In this document: one piece after another, positions 8,021 through 17,153 of the stretch | How the letters are laid out: the number at the start of each line of letters is the position of its first letter | Position numbering within the stretch: position 1 is the stretch's first letter | Assembly (NCBI GenBank): GCA_030690985.1 | Contig: JAUYFG010000103.1 | Coordinates: 1-34,733, forward strand | Reading direction: 5' to 3' | DNA from: Pseudomonadota bacterium | GTDB lineage: Bacteria; Pseudomonadota; Gammaproteobacteria; Burkholderiales; Thiobacillaceae | DNA length: 34,733 bases | Program-made: the position numbers and the translations under genes | Notes under the pieces: generated by a model | Told to the model about the DNA's origin: nothing | Seen by the model: the letters and a program-made list of their open reading frames with translations, nothing else | The model's database searches: none

Positions 8021-8386
8021 ATGAAAACCTTTTTCCTGCTGCCCGTGCTCGCCTTCTCCGCTTCTGTCTTTGCCACCTCGCCGACCACCCCGGCCAGCAA
8101 CCCGCATGCCGGCATGAATTTGCCGGCATTGAGCGCGCCCGAAGCGCGCCCGATGCAACAAGCCACCGTGCTGAGCACGGTCAGCGCCCCCCCGTACATT
8201 TATATCGAAGCGGCACAAGGCAAGAACACCGTGTGGCTGGCCGCTACCAGCGTTGCGGTAAAAAAGGGGGATGTGGTTCAGTTCGATCAGGACATGGTCA
8301 TGAGCAACTTCTACAGCAAAACGCTGAAGCGCACTTTCCCCAGCGTCATCTTCGTCAGCCGCCTGACCGTCGGCGGGAAGAAATAG
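8021..8386 (+). CDS. Exported NrfJ-like protein
   Basis: A 121-residue protein with a signal peptide (about residues 1-18, cut near VFA). It also has a C-terminal small beta domain: PPYIYIEAAQGKNTVWLAA, then KKGDVVQFDQDMVMSNF, then SKTLKRTF and IFVS. That pattern (Y-Y/I-x-V-W-A-A, GD, M-x-NF-x-SKTL-x-RTF) is the one I associate with NrfJ-type periplasmic proteins near multihaem nitrite reductases. Here no nitrite reductase is nearby, so the role is open. A Pro/Ala-rich linker with several Met and His residues (about 19-50) could bind metal, which is speculation. A strong terminator follows. Confidence 0.6.
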   Translation: MKTFFLLPVLAFSASVFATSPTTPASNPHAGMNLPALSAPEARPMQQATVLSTVSAPPYIYIEAAQGKNTVWLAATSVAVKKGDVVQFDQDMVMSNFYSKTLKRTFPSVIFVSRLTVGGKK

Positions 8387-8420
8387 CCTTGTACTGAGAG
8401 CGGGCTTCCCCCCTTCTCAT

Positions 8421-8464
8421 GGCAAAAACAAGGGCGAGCCGAATGGCTCGCCCTTGTTTTTGCC
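8421..8464. terminator. Bidirectional intrinsic terminator between nrfJ-like gene and metY
   Basis: A perfect 20-bp stem with loop GAAT. Its outer arms are A-rich on the left and T-rich on the right, so a T run follows the GC stem on both strands. It lies between the convergent ends of the plus-strand gene (8386) and metY (8522). Confidence 0.93.
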
Positions 8465-8521
8465 GGTAGACAACCGAGAGCCAGCTTCCCCACTTTTATA
8501 ACGCGGGGAACACTCCCGCGT

Positions 8522-11266
<2,745 letters not shown>

Positions 11267-11270
<4 letters not shown>

Positions 11271-11608
11271 CTCCCGCCCTGCTGCGCAACCTGGCTTCCG
11301 GCAGCCTGATCGCGTTGATCGCGCTCTGCGTGGCCTGGGAACTCTGGCTGGCGCCCTTGCGCCCGGGTGGTTCCTGGCTGGTGCTGAAAGTCCTGCCCCT
11401 GCTATTGCCCTTGTTCGGTATCCTGCATGGCCGTATCTATACCTACCGCTGGTCCACCCTGTTGATCTGGCTTTACTTCACCGAAGGCACGGTGCGGGCG
11501 TGATCCGACCATGGCGATTCCGCCACATTGGCTTTGCTCGAAGTGGTGCTTTCTCTGGTGTTTTTCGTCGCTGCAGCCTGGTACGCCCGCATCAATCCAC
11601 GAAGTTGA
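11267..11608 (+). pseudogene. DUF2069 membrane protein gene interrupted by an in-frame TGA
   Basis: From GTG 11267, 78 codons encode a DUF2069-type membrane protein (LWLAPLRPGGSWLVLKVLPL, then ILHGRIYTYRW and YFTEGTVRA), stopping at TGA 11501-11503. Continuing in the same frame gives 34 more codons, SDHGDSATLALLEVVLSLVF then WYARINPRS, up to TGA 11606-11608. That tail is a normal-looking third membrane helix of this family, bringing the total to the expected 113 or so residues. In the family the interrupted position is typically an aromatic or polar residue, and TGG (Trp) to TGA is one base. So this is a nonsense mutation, an assembly error, or readthrough. The N-terminal part might still be made. 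Confidence 0.85.
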
Positions 11609-11701
11609 CCTTGACCAACCCCCCCTATTGCGACGGCACGTCAAATTGACGACATTCAAGTCCGCTTATAAACTCTCTCGCCATCTTTCTGAGGAACCCT
11701 C

Positions 11702-12469
11702 ATGTCCAACCTGAATAACGTGCACTTCAAATTCCTGCCCTTGTCGATGCGGGTGCTGTTTTCCATGGCGCTGCTGGTCTTCGGTCTGGGCTACAACATG
11801 GCCATGATCCAGGTCTGGGAAAATCATGCCGGCAAGGACGGCGACCCGATGCTGTCCGGCAAGGACCTGATGATCGCCTACGGCGGCAACCCCGAAGGCA
11901 CCAAGCTGGAAACCTCCCTGCGCGGCTCGATGGCGGACATGCTGCCGGCCGAGAAGCGCCAGGTGATTTTTGACTGGCTGCACAACGGCGCCAATCCCGA
12001 GGAAATCGAGACCAAGATCAACCCCATCCTGCAAGAGCATTGCGTCGCCTGCCACAACCCGGAAGCCAACCCGCACCTACCCAATTACGCCAAGGCGGAT
12101 GGCCTCAAGTCGGTGATCGCCAAAGATGAGGGCATGACCATTCCCACCCTGGTGCGCGTCTCCCACATCCACCTGTTCTCCATCACCTTCATCTTCTTCA
12201 TCGTCGGCTTCATCTACACCCACGCTTATGTGCGCCCCACCTGGTTGAAATGCGTGGTCATCGCGATGCCTTTCCTGACCCTGATTACCGACGTCGCTTC
12301 CTGGTATCTGACCAAGGTGTGGAGCGGCTTCGCCTGGGTGGTGATCGGTTCCGGTGCCCTGATGGGCACGGCCTTCACCATCATGTGGTTCACCTCGATG
12401 TACCAGATGTGGCTGGGCAAGGTGCCGGCAGAGGTGGGTGAGGACGGCAAGATCCCCTGTATCCGTTAA
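11702..12469 (+). CDS. Membrane-anchored monohaem cytochrome c, function unknown
   Basis: A 255-residue protein with an N-terminal membrane helix (about 15-38), then a periplasmic stretch with one haem c site CVACH (114-118) in a minimal context. Three further membrane helices follow (about 152-176, 182-204, 208-238). The first of these contains H155-x-H157 in RVSHIHLFS, and H174, suitable for haem b ligation or quinone chemistry, which is inference. Similar proteins occur in betaproteobacteria without assigned function. It is probably an electron-transfer protein between quinone and periplasm. The start has GAGGA upstream. It is a single gene ending at a strong terminator. Confidence 0.8.
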   Translation: MSNLNNVHFKFLPLSMRVLFSMALLVFGLGYNMAMIQVWENHAGKDGDPMLSGKDLMIAYGGNPEGTKLETSLRGSMADMLPAEKRQVIFDWLHNGANPEEIETKINPILQEHCVACHNPEANPHLPNYAKADGLKSVIAKDEGMTIPTLVRVSHIHLFSITFIFFIVGFIYTHAYVRPTWLKCVVIAMPFLTLITDVASWYLTKVWSGFAWVVIGSGALMGTAFTIMWFTSMYQMWLGKVPAEVGEDGKIPCIR

Positions 12470-12486
12470 GCTCAGTTCCCGAATGC

Positions 12487-12527
12487 AAAACGGGCGACCG
12501 GTGTTGTCAACATCGGTCGCCCGTTTT
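12487..12527. terminator. Intrinsic terminator after the membrane cytochrome gene
   Basis: AAAACGGGCGACCG (12487-12500) pairs exactly with CGGTCGCCCGTTTT (12514-12527). It is symmetrical, so it could also stop leuA transcription coming from the right. Confidence 0.92.
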
Positions 12528-12578
12528 GTATTGTGCCAGCCGATAAACTTGGGCTCCCCGGTTGGACGCGCCTGATCT

Positions 12579-12638
12579 GTAGCGCCGGCATCCCATCCGG
12601 CGTCTTTGAAATGACGCCCGCAGGGATGCCGGCGCTAC
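12579..12638. repeat. REP-like palindrome, GTAGCGCCGGCAT family
   Basis: GTAGCGCCGGCAT at the left end and its complement at the right end (12626-12638), with inner stem GGCGTC/GACGCC. It lies in the gap between convergent genes, 9 bp from the leuA stop. Confidence 0.85.
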
Positions 12639-12646
12639 ACAGGCGC

Positions 12647-14197
12647 TCAGACCAGCGGGTGCGCCCGCTCCTCGGCGCCGAACAGCTTGTTCAACGCATT
12701 CAGATAGGCCTTGGCCGAGGCGATGACGATATCGGTATCCGCGCCCTGGCCGTTGACGATGCGGCCGTTGCGGGAGAGCCGCACGGTCACCTCGCCCTGG
12801 GCATCGGTGCCGGTGGTGATGTTGTTCACCGAGTAGAGCAGCAGGGTGGCGCCGCTCTCCACCCGCTTTTCGATGGCGCGGAACGAGGCATCCACCGGGC
12901 CGCCGCCGAATTCGTCGGCACGCAGTTCCGTGCCACCGTCGGAGAGCACCACGAAGGCATGCGGCGTCTCCCCGGTCTCGGAACAGACCTTGAGCGAAAC
13001 CAGCTTGAAGCGGTCGCAGGTGTCGAGGCCGCCATCCACGGCCACCAGGGCATGCAGGTCTTCGTCGAAGATTTCCCGCTTCTTGTCGGCCAACTCCTTG
13101 AAGCGGGCAAAAACGGCGTTAAGCGCCTCTTCGCTCTCCATGACGATGCCGAGTTCATGCAAACGGGTGCGGAAGGCATTGCGCCCGGACAACTTGCCCA
13201 GGGTGAGCTTGTTATGGCTCCAGCCCACGTCTTCGGCGCGCATGATTTCGTAGGTTTCACGGTGCTTGAGCACGCCGTCCTGGTGAATGCCGGACTCATG
13301 CGAGAAAGCGTTGGCGCCGACGATGGCCTTGTTCGGCTGCACCGGGTAGCCGGTGATCTGCGAGACCAGACGCGAACTTGGCACGATCTGGGTGGTGTCG
13401 ATGCGGGTATCGCAGGTGAACACATCGCGCCGCGTTTTTACCGCCATCACGATTTCCTCAAGCGAGGCGTTGCCCGCCCGCTCGCCCAGGCCGTTGATCG
13501 TGCATTCCACCTGGCGCGCGCCATTCATCACCGCCGCCAGCGAGTTGGCCACCGCCATGCCGAGGTCGTTATGGCAGTGGGTGGACCAGATCACCTGGTC
13601 GGAATTCGGCACCCGCTCGATCAACTGGCGCATGCGCTCGCCCCACAGGGCCGGGATGCTATAGCCGACGGTATCCGGCACATTGAGCGTCTTGGCGCCG
13701 GCCTTGATGACCGCATCGAACACGCGGCAGAGGAAGTCCATTTCGGAACGCACCGCGTCCTCGGCGGAAAACTCGACGTCGTCGGTGTACTCCAGGGCCA
13801 ACTTCACCGCCTTCACCGCCGCTTCCACCACTTGATCTGGCGTCATGCGCAGCTTCTTTTCCATGTGGATGGGGCTGGTGGCGATGAAGGTGTGGATACG
13901 GCCGCCGGCATGGCCATCCCGAGTCGCCGGCCGAATCGCCTCACCGGCCGCGCGCACATCGCGTTCGTTGGCACGCGCCAGCGAACACACGGTGGAACCC
14001 TTGATGATCGAGGCAATGCTCTTGATCGCCTCGGCATCCCCCGGGCTGGCGGCGGCGAAGCCCGCCTCGATGACATCCACGCCCAGGCGTTCCAACTGCC
14101 GCGCGATGCGGATCTTCTCGTCCTTGGTCATGGCGGCGCCGGGGCTCTGCTCGCCATCGCGCAAGGTGGTATCGAATATGACTAATTTGTCGTTCAT
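12647..14197 (-). CDS. leuA: 2-isopropylmalate synthase
   Basis: The first committed step of leucine synthesis: acetyl-CoA plus 2-oxoisovalerate gives 2-isopropylmalate. The 516 residues match class I LeuA. The start [20 protein letters not shown] contains the catalytic R-D pair. The metal-binding [14 protein letters not shown] and the [13 protein letters not shown] motif follow, and a C-terminal leucine-sensing domain covers about residues 395-510. GGAG precedes the ATG. An upstream ATG in frame (14239) adds non-family residues. The gene stands alone, away from ilvBNC. A small hairpin and a 57-bp minisatellite lie in its upstream region. Confidence 0.97.
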   Translation of the reverse strand: MNDKLVIFDTTLRDGEQSPGAAMTKDEKIRIARQLERLGVDVIEAGFAAASPGDAEAIKSIASIIKGSTVCSLARANERDVRAAGEAIRPATRDGHAGGRIHTFIATSPIHMEKKLRMTPDQVVEAAVKAVKLALEYTDDVEFSAEDAVRSEMDFLCRVFDAVIKAGAKTLNVPDTVGYSIPALWGERMRQLIERVPNSDQVIWSTHCHNDLGMAVANSLAAVMNGARQVECTINGLGERAGNASLEEIVMAVKTRRDVFTCDTRIDTTQIVPSSRLVSQITGYPVQPNKAIVGANAFSHESGIHQDGVLKHRETYEIMRAEDVGWSHNKLTLGKLSGRNAFRTRLHELGIVMESEEALNAVFARFKELADKKREIFDEDLHALVAVDGGLDTCDRFKLVSLKVCSETGETPHAFVVLSDGGTELRADEFGGGPVDASFRAIEKRVESGATLLLYSVNNITTGTDAQGEVTVRLSRNGRIVNGQGADTDIVIASAKAYLNALNKLFGAEERAHPLV

Positions 14198-14218
14198 GAC
14201 GTACTCCAATGGTTCACC

Positions 14219-14235
14219 CGCCCAAATCCTGGGCG
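14219..14235 (-). promoter_or_regulatory. Small hairpin in the leuA leader
   Basis: CGCCCA-AATCC-TGGGCG is a perfect 6-bp stem 22 bp upstream of the leuA start, just before its ribosome site. No leucine-rich leader peptide is visible, so a regulatory role is a guess. Confidence 0.3.
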
Positions 14236-14289
14236 TCAACGGATAACAAATATGGGTACAGCAGGGGGAGGAGAGAGATCAGTGCCCGC

Positions 14290-14470
14290 GCGGGGGCAGC
14301 GGAGTCGTTGCCGTCTTCAGCGGCTTACAAATCCGGCGTCCCCCTTGCGGGGGCAGCGGAGTCGTTGCCGTCTTCAGCGGCTTACAAATCCGGCGTCCCC
14401 CTTGCGGGGGCTGCGGAGTCGTTGCCGTCTTTAGCGGCTTACAAATCCGGCGTCCCCCTTGCGGGGGCAG
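14290..14470. repeat. 57-bp tandem repeat (three copies plus a partial fourth)
   Basis: The unit starting GCGGGGGCAG recurs at 14290, 14347, 14404 and 14461, exactly 57 bp apart. Copies 1 and 2 are nearly identical and copy 3 differs at about two bases. Each unit contains a CCCCC-TTGC-GGGGG hairpin. Since 57 is divisible by three, the plus strand stays open (14209-14496) with a 19-residue repeat, but I see no evidence that it is translated. The minus strand reads towards leuA, so the repeat may lie in or before its promoter. Confidence 0.93.
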
Positions 14471-14696
14471 CAGCAGCCGAGTGGCATGCCGCATGAGGAA
14501 GCAGAACGGAACGGGATGAAATGAATCGCGCATGCGTCCGAATGTAAACGACTAGATGGCTTCCGACAAGGCACCGACAGACGCCGGGGCAATCACAGTA
14601 CAGCGCGTGGGTGCAGGGTGAAGCACTCGCCCCATCTTCGGTGTCTACAACTCTCGCCGCTCCACAGACAAATAGAATCGCGCAATTCCCACATCC
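14471..14696. other. Gene-free stretch before the YggT-like gene
   Basis: No ORF or RNA is recognisable. TAGAAT at 14673-14678 could be the -10 box of the following gene, but no good -35 is present at 17 bp. It would give a very short leader. Confidence 0.3.
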
Positions 14697-15008
14697 ATGA
14701 CGACATCCATGCAGGTCGACCTCCTCCTGGTCAGCGCGGCACGCGCGCTGGTAGAAATAGCCGGGTTTGCGCTGCTCGGCCAGGGTGTGCTGGCCCTGTT
14801 GGCGGGTGTACAGCGCCACGCCAATCCCTTCTACAAGATTCTCGAAATCATTACCGGGCCGACGATGAAGGCAGTGCGCTTCATCACGCCGCGTTTCATC
14901 ATCGATACCCATATTCCAATCCTGACTTTCTTCTTGTTGTTCTGGCTGTGGATCGCGCTGGCGCTGGCGAAGCGCTATGTGTGCGGACTGCATGGAGTCG
15001 TCTGTTGA
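14697..15008 (+). CDS. Small YggT-like membrane protein
   Basis: A 103-residue protein with two hydrophobic helices (about 8-36 and 70-92) separated by NPFYKILEIITGPTMKAVR. This resembles the loop of YggT/Ycf19-type proteins (NP-x-x-x-I-x-x-x-T-x-P), but the match is loose and I hold it lightly. There is no clear ribosome site. ATG 14709 is an alternative start. A composite repeat begins 1 bp after the stop. Confidence 0.6.
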   Translation: MTTSMQVDLLLVSAARALVEIAGFALLGQGVLALLAGVQRHANPFYKILEIITGPTMKAVRFITPRFIIDTHIPILTFFLLFWLWIALALAKRYVCGLHGVVC

Positions 15009-15009
15009 A

Positions 15010-15198
15010 CCTAGAAACCTCAGTTGAACGCTCCGTGACCACCGGGACGCCACATGGATACAGGCGCGGGAGCGCCCGCTGCGGTTCACCCTTCGGGTGA
15101 CTCCGCGAGGTCGTCGTAGGAGCGGGCTTGCCCGCGATAGCCGCCGTGGTATCGCGGGCAAGCCCGCTCCTACGACGAGGTCAACTGCGGAATCTAGG
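15010..15198. repeat. 189-bp composite element, second copy
   Basis: The ends CCTAGAAACCTCAGTTGA (15010-15027) and TCAACTGCGGAATCTAGG (15181-15198) pair with three mismatches. The interior again has a GGTTCACCC/GGGTGA hairpin and then the REP stem GTAGGAGCGGGCTTGCCCGC from 15116 to 15174. Length and part order are identical to 4150-4338. It starts immediately after the YggT-like gene and ends 34 bp before the HD-GYP-like gene, so it occupies the whole promoter region. Confidence 0.88.
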
Positions 15199-15232
15199 AT
15201 AATGACCATTCTGATTTCCATTACTCGCCGCC

Positions 15233-16327
15233 ATGCTGACGCTTCTCCCCATAGAAATCGGCCCGCAACATCTTGACCACCCCCTGCCCTACGATCTGTA
15301 TAACCGGCAGGGGGTGCTCCTCGCCCGCTGCGGCACCCACATCCAGGACCATGCGCGTCTCGCCCACCTGGCGGGTCAGCGCCTATACCGTCCGGGTGAC
15401 CCGAGCGACGCTTCGCGGCTGAGTCCGCTTGCGAGCCTGCATTCCTTCGCTCGCAAGTACAGCGAGACCATCACCGACATTCCTCGCCTCGATGTGGATG
15501 CCCTTTCCGCGCTGGCGCTCGAACTGCGCCAACTGGTTCTGGAACACCCGGAGGTCTGCATCGGCATGGGGCAACGTCTGCCGCTGCCCAGCCTGGCGCA
15601 GCGCCACGCTTTGTTCGTTGCCATCATGGCGGTGGTCATGGCCAGGCACGCCGGGATGGAAGCAGCGCAACAGGTGAATCTCACGCGCGCTGCCCTGACC
15701 ATGAATCTGCCTTCGCTGTCGCTACAGGATCAACTCTCCGCCTCCGTGGGTCGGCCGGACGCCAGCCAGCACGAAGTCTTGTTCCATCACCCACAGCGGG
15801 CCTGTGCGCTGCTGGTCGCGGCGGGGGTGACCGATTCAACCTGGCTGGAATTGGTGGCGCAGCATCACGAAAACGTGGATGGCAGCGGTTATCCGCTGGG
15901 CCTGAAAGGGCAGCAGATTGGCCCGGAAGCCCGCATCCTGCGCGCGGCGGATGTCTGGTGCGCCCTGTTCAGCCACCGTCATAACCGCCTGGCACGTTAT
16001 CCGATGCAGGCTTTCCAGGAAGGCTACATACGGGAACGCGGTCGCCTCGATGATGCGGCCTTGTTGTCCTTGCGCCATTTGCTCGGACCGTTCCCGCCCG
16101 GCACGCTGGTGCGGCTGGCAAATCGTGAAACCGCCTTGATCACCCGTTGGTTTGGCAATCGTCATTCACCGGGTTTTGCCATCAGCCTGTTGCGGCCTGA
16201 TGGACGCCCAACGACGCGACCACAAAGGCGTAGCACGGGGGCCACCGGCTATGCCATCCGTGGTTACACCTACCTTCCCCTCCACCACGACCCGGTCGAC
16301 TGGGAACGGGCCTGGGCGCTGGCGTAG
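15233..16327 (+). CDS. Degenerate HD-GYP domain protein
   Basis: A 364-residue soluble protein. Its centre follows the HD-GYP (cyclic-di-GMP phosphodiesterase) plan. HHPQRACALL (185-194) stands for the HP-x-x-G segment, HHENVDGSGYP (211-221) is the diagnostic GYP motif, and ARILRAADVWCAL follows at about 233-245. The earlier metal-binding HD-x-GK motif is absent: where it should be (about 155-162) the sequence reads LTMNLPSL. With the HD pair lost it is probably inactive as a hydrolase and may be a sensor or binding protein. A roughly 100-residue N-terminal region and a C-terminal tail are unrecognised. There is no good ribosome site before ATG 15233. Confidence 0.8.
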   Translation: MLTLLPIEIGPQHLDHPLPYDLYNRQGVLLARCGTHIQDHARLAHLAGQRLYRPGDPSDASRLSPLASLHSFARKYSETITDIPRLDVDALSALALELRQLVLEHPEVCIGMGQRLPLPSLAQRHALFVAIMAVVMARHAGMEAAQQVNLTRAALTMNLPSLSLQDQLSASVGRPDASQHEVLFHHPQRACALLVAAGVTDSTWLELVAQHHENVDGSGYPLGLKGQQIGPEARILRAADVWCALFSHRHNRLARYPMQAFQEGYIRERGRLDDAALLSLRHLLGPFPPGTLVRLANRETALITRWFGNRHSPGFAISLLRPDGRPTTRPQRRSTGATGYAIRGYTYLPLHHDPVDWERAWALA

Positions 16328-16373
16328 CCGGCCGAAGACCTGAAACCGGTACGACCGTCGCGTCCGGAAATGC

Positions 16374-16985
16374 TCACTTGCCTCCGCCGAAGTCCACCGT
16401 GGGCGGCTTGGCCAGCGCTTTTTCGTTCTCCACCGTGAAATTCGCCTTGGTTTGATGGCCGAACATCATCGCAGTGAGGTTGCTGGGGAAGGAACGCACC
16501 GTCACGTTGTATTCCTGCACGGTCTTGATGTAGCGGTTGCGGGCGACGGTGATGCGGTTCTCGGTGCCTTCCAGTTGCGCCTGCAAATCGCGGAAGCCGG
16601 CATCGGCCTTGAGCTGGGGATAGTTTTCCGAAACCACCAGCAGGCGCGAGAGCGCGCCGGAGAGCTCGCCCTGGGCCGCCTGGAACTTCTCCAGGGCGGC
16701 GGGATCGTTGATGAGCTCCGGGCTGGTGCCGAGTTTGCCAACAACCTGGCCGACGCGGGCGCGCGCGGCCGTGACTTCGGTGAGCACGCGGGCTTCGTGC
16801 GCGGCATAGCCTTTCACCGTATTGACCAGATTGGGCACCAGATCGGCGCGCCGCTGGTATTGGTTCAATACCTCGGACCAGCCCGCTTTGACGGCTTCGT
16901 CCTGTGTTTGCAAGGTGTTGTAGCCGCAGCCGGAAAGACTGTTTACGGTCAGCAATATGGCGATATAAATCAATAATTTGCGCAT
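16374..16985 (-). CDS. lemA: LemA family protein
   Basis: A 203-residue protein with an N-terminal hydrophobic segment ending in LSGC (Cys20), a probable lipobox. The LemA helical core follows: WSEVLNQYQRRADLVPNLVN, then VKGYAAHEARVLTEVTAARA and SENYPQLKADAGFRDLQAQL. The function of LemA proteins is poorly defined. They often precede TPM-domain membrane proteins, but none is adjacent here. AGGAGA lies before the start. It is probably monocistronic. Confidence 0.93.
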   Translation of the reverse strand: MRKLLIYIAILLTVNSLSGCGYNTLQTQDEAVKAGWSEVLNQYQRRADLVPNLVNTVKGYAAHEARVLTEVTAARARVGQVVGKLGTSPELINDPAALEKFQAAQGELSGALSRLLVVSENYPQLKADAGFRDLQAQLEGTENRITVARNRYIKTVQEYNVTVRSFPSNLTAMMFGHQTKANFTVENEKALAKPPTVDFGGGK

Positions 16986-17078
16986 GATTTCTCCTGTTTT
17001 ACACGAAGTTTCTTGTGCCCAAGCCAGGTCCGTTGAGCGAGGTCTTTCAACTGCTTCATGGTATTGGCCGCCAGCTTT

Positions 17079-17151
17079 GTAGGTTGGGCAAAGCGTAGCG
17101 TGCCCAACAAACCGCCACGACGTTGGGCACGCTGCACTTTGCCCAACCTAC
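17079..17151. repeat. 73-bp palindromic repeat beside the udg stop codon
   Basis: GTAGGTTGGGCAAAGCGTAG and onward (17079-17108) pairs with 17122-17151 with about three mismatches. It starts 2 bp after the glycosylase stop codon in transcription order and may act as the 3' hairpin of the tsaB-rimI-udg message. A degenerate half copy lies near 7813-7829. Confidence 0.85.
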
Positions 17152-17153
17152 GA

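Noticed and set aside
12533-14185. 550-codon open frame on the plus strand opposite leuA
   Set aside because: leuA on the minus strand has full family motifs and a ribosome site; the plus-strand product is a typical antisense artefact.
14290-14470. CRISPR array near leuA
   Set aside because: Units are contiguous 57-bp tandem repeats with no variable spacers, and no cas genes are present.
14209-14496. Plus-strand ORF across the minisatellite, with 19-residue repeats
   Set aside because: No ribosome site or domain; the open frame is a by-product of a 57-bp unit lacking stop codons.
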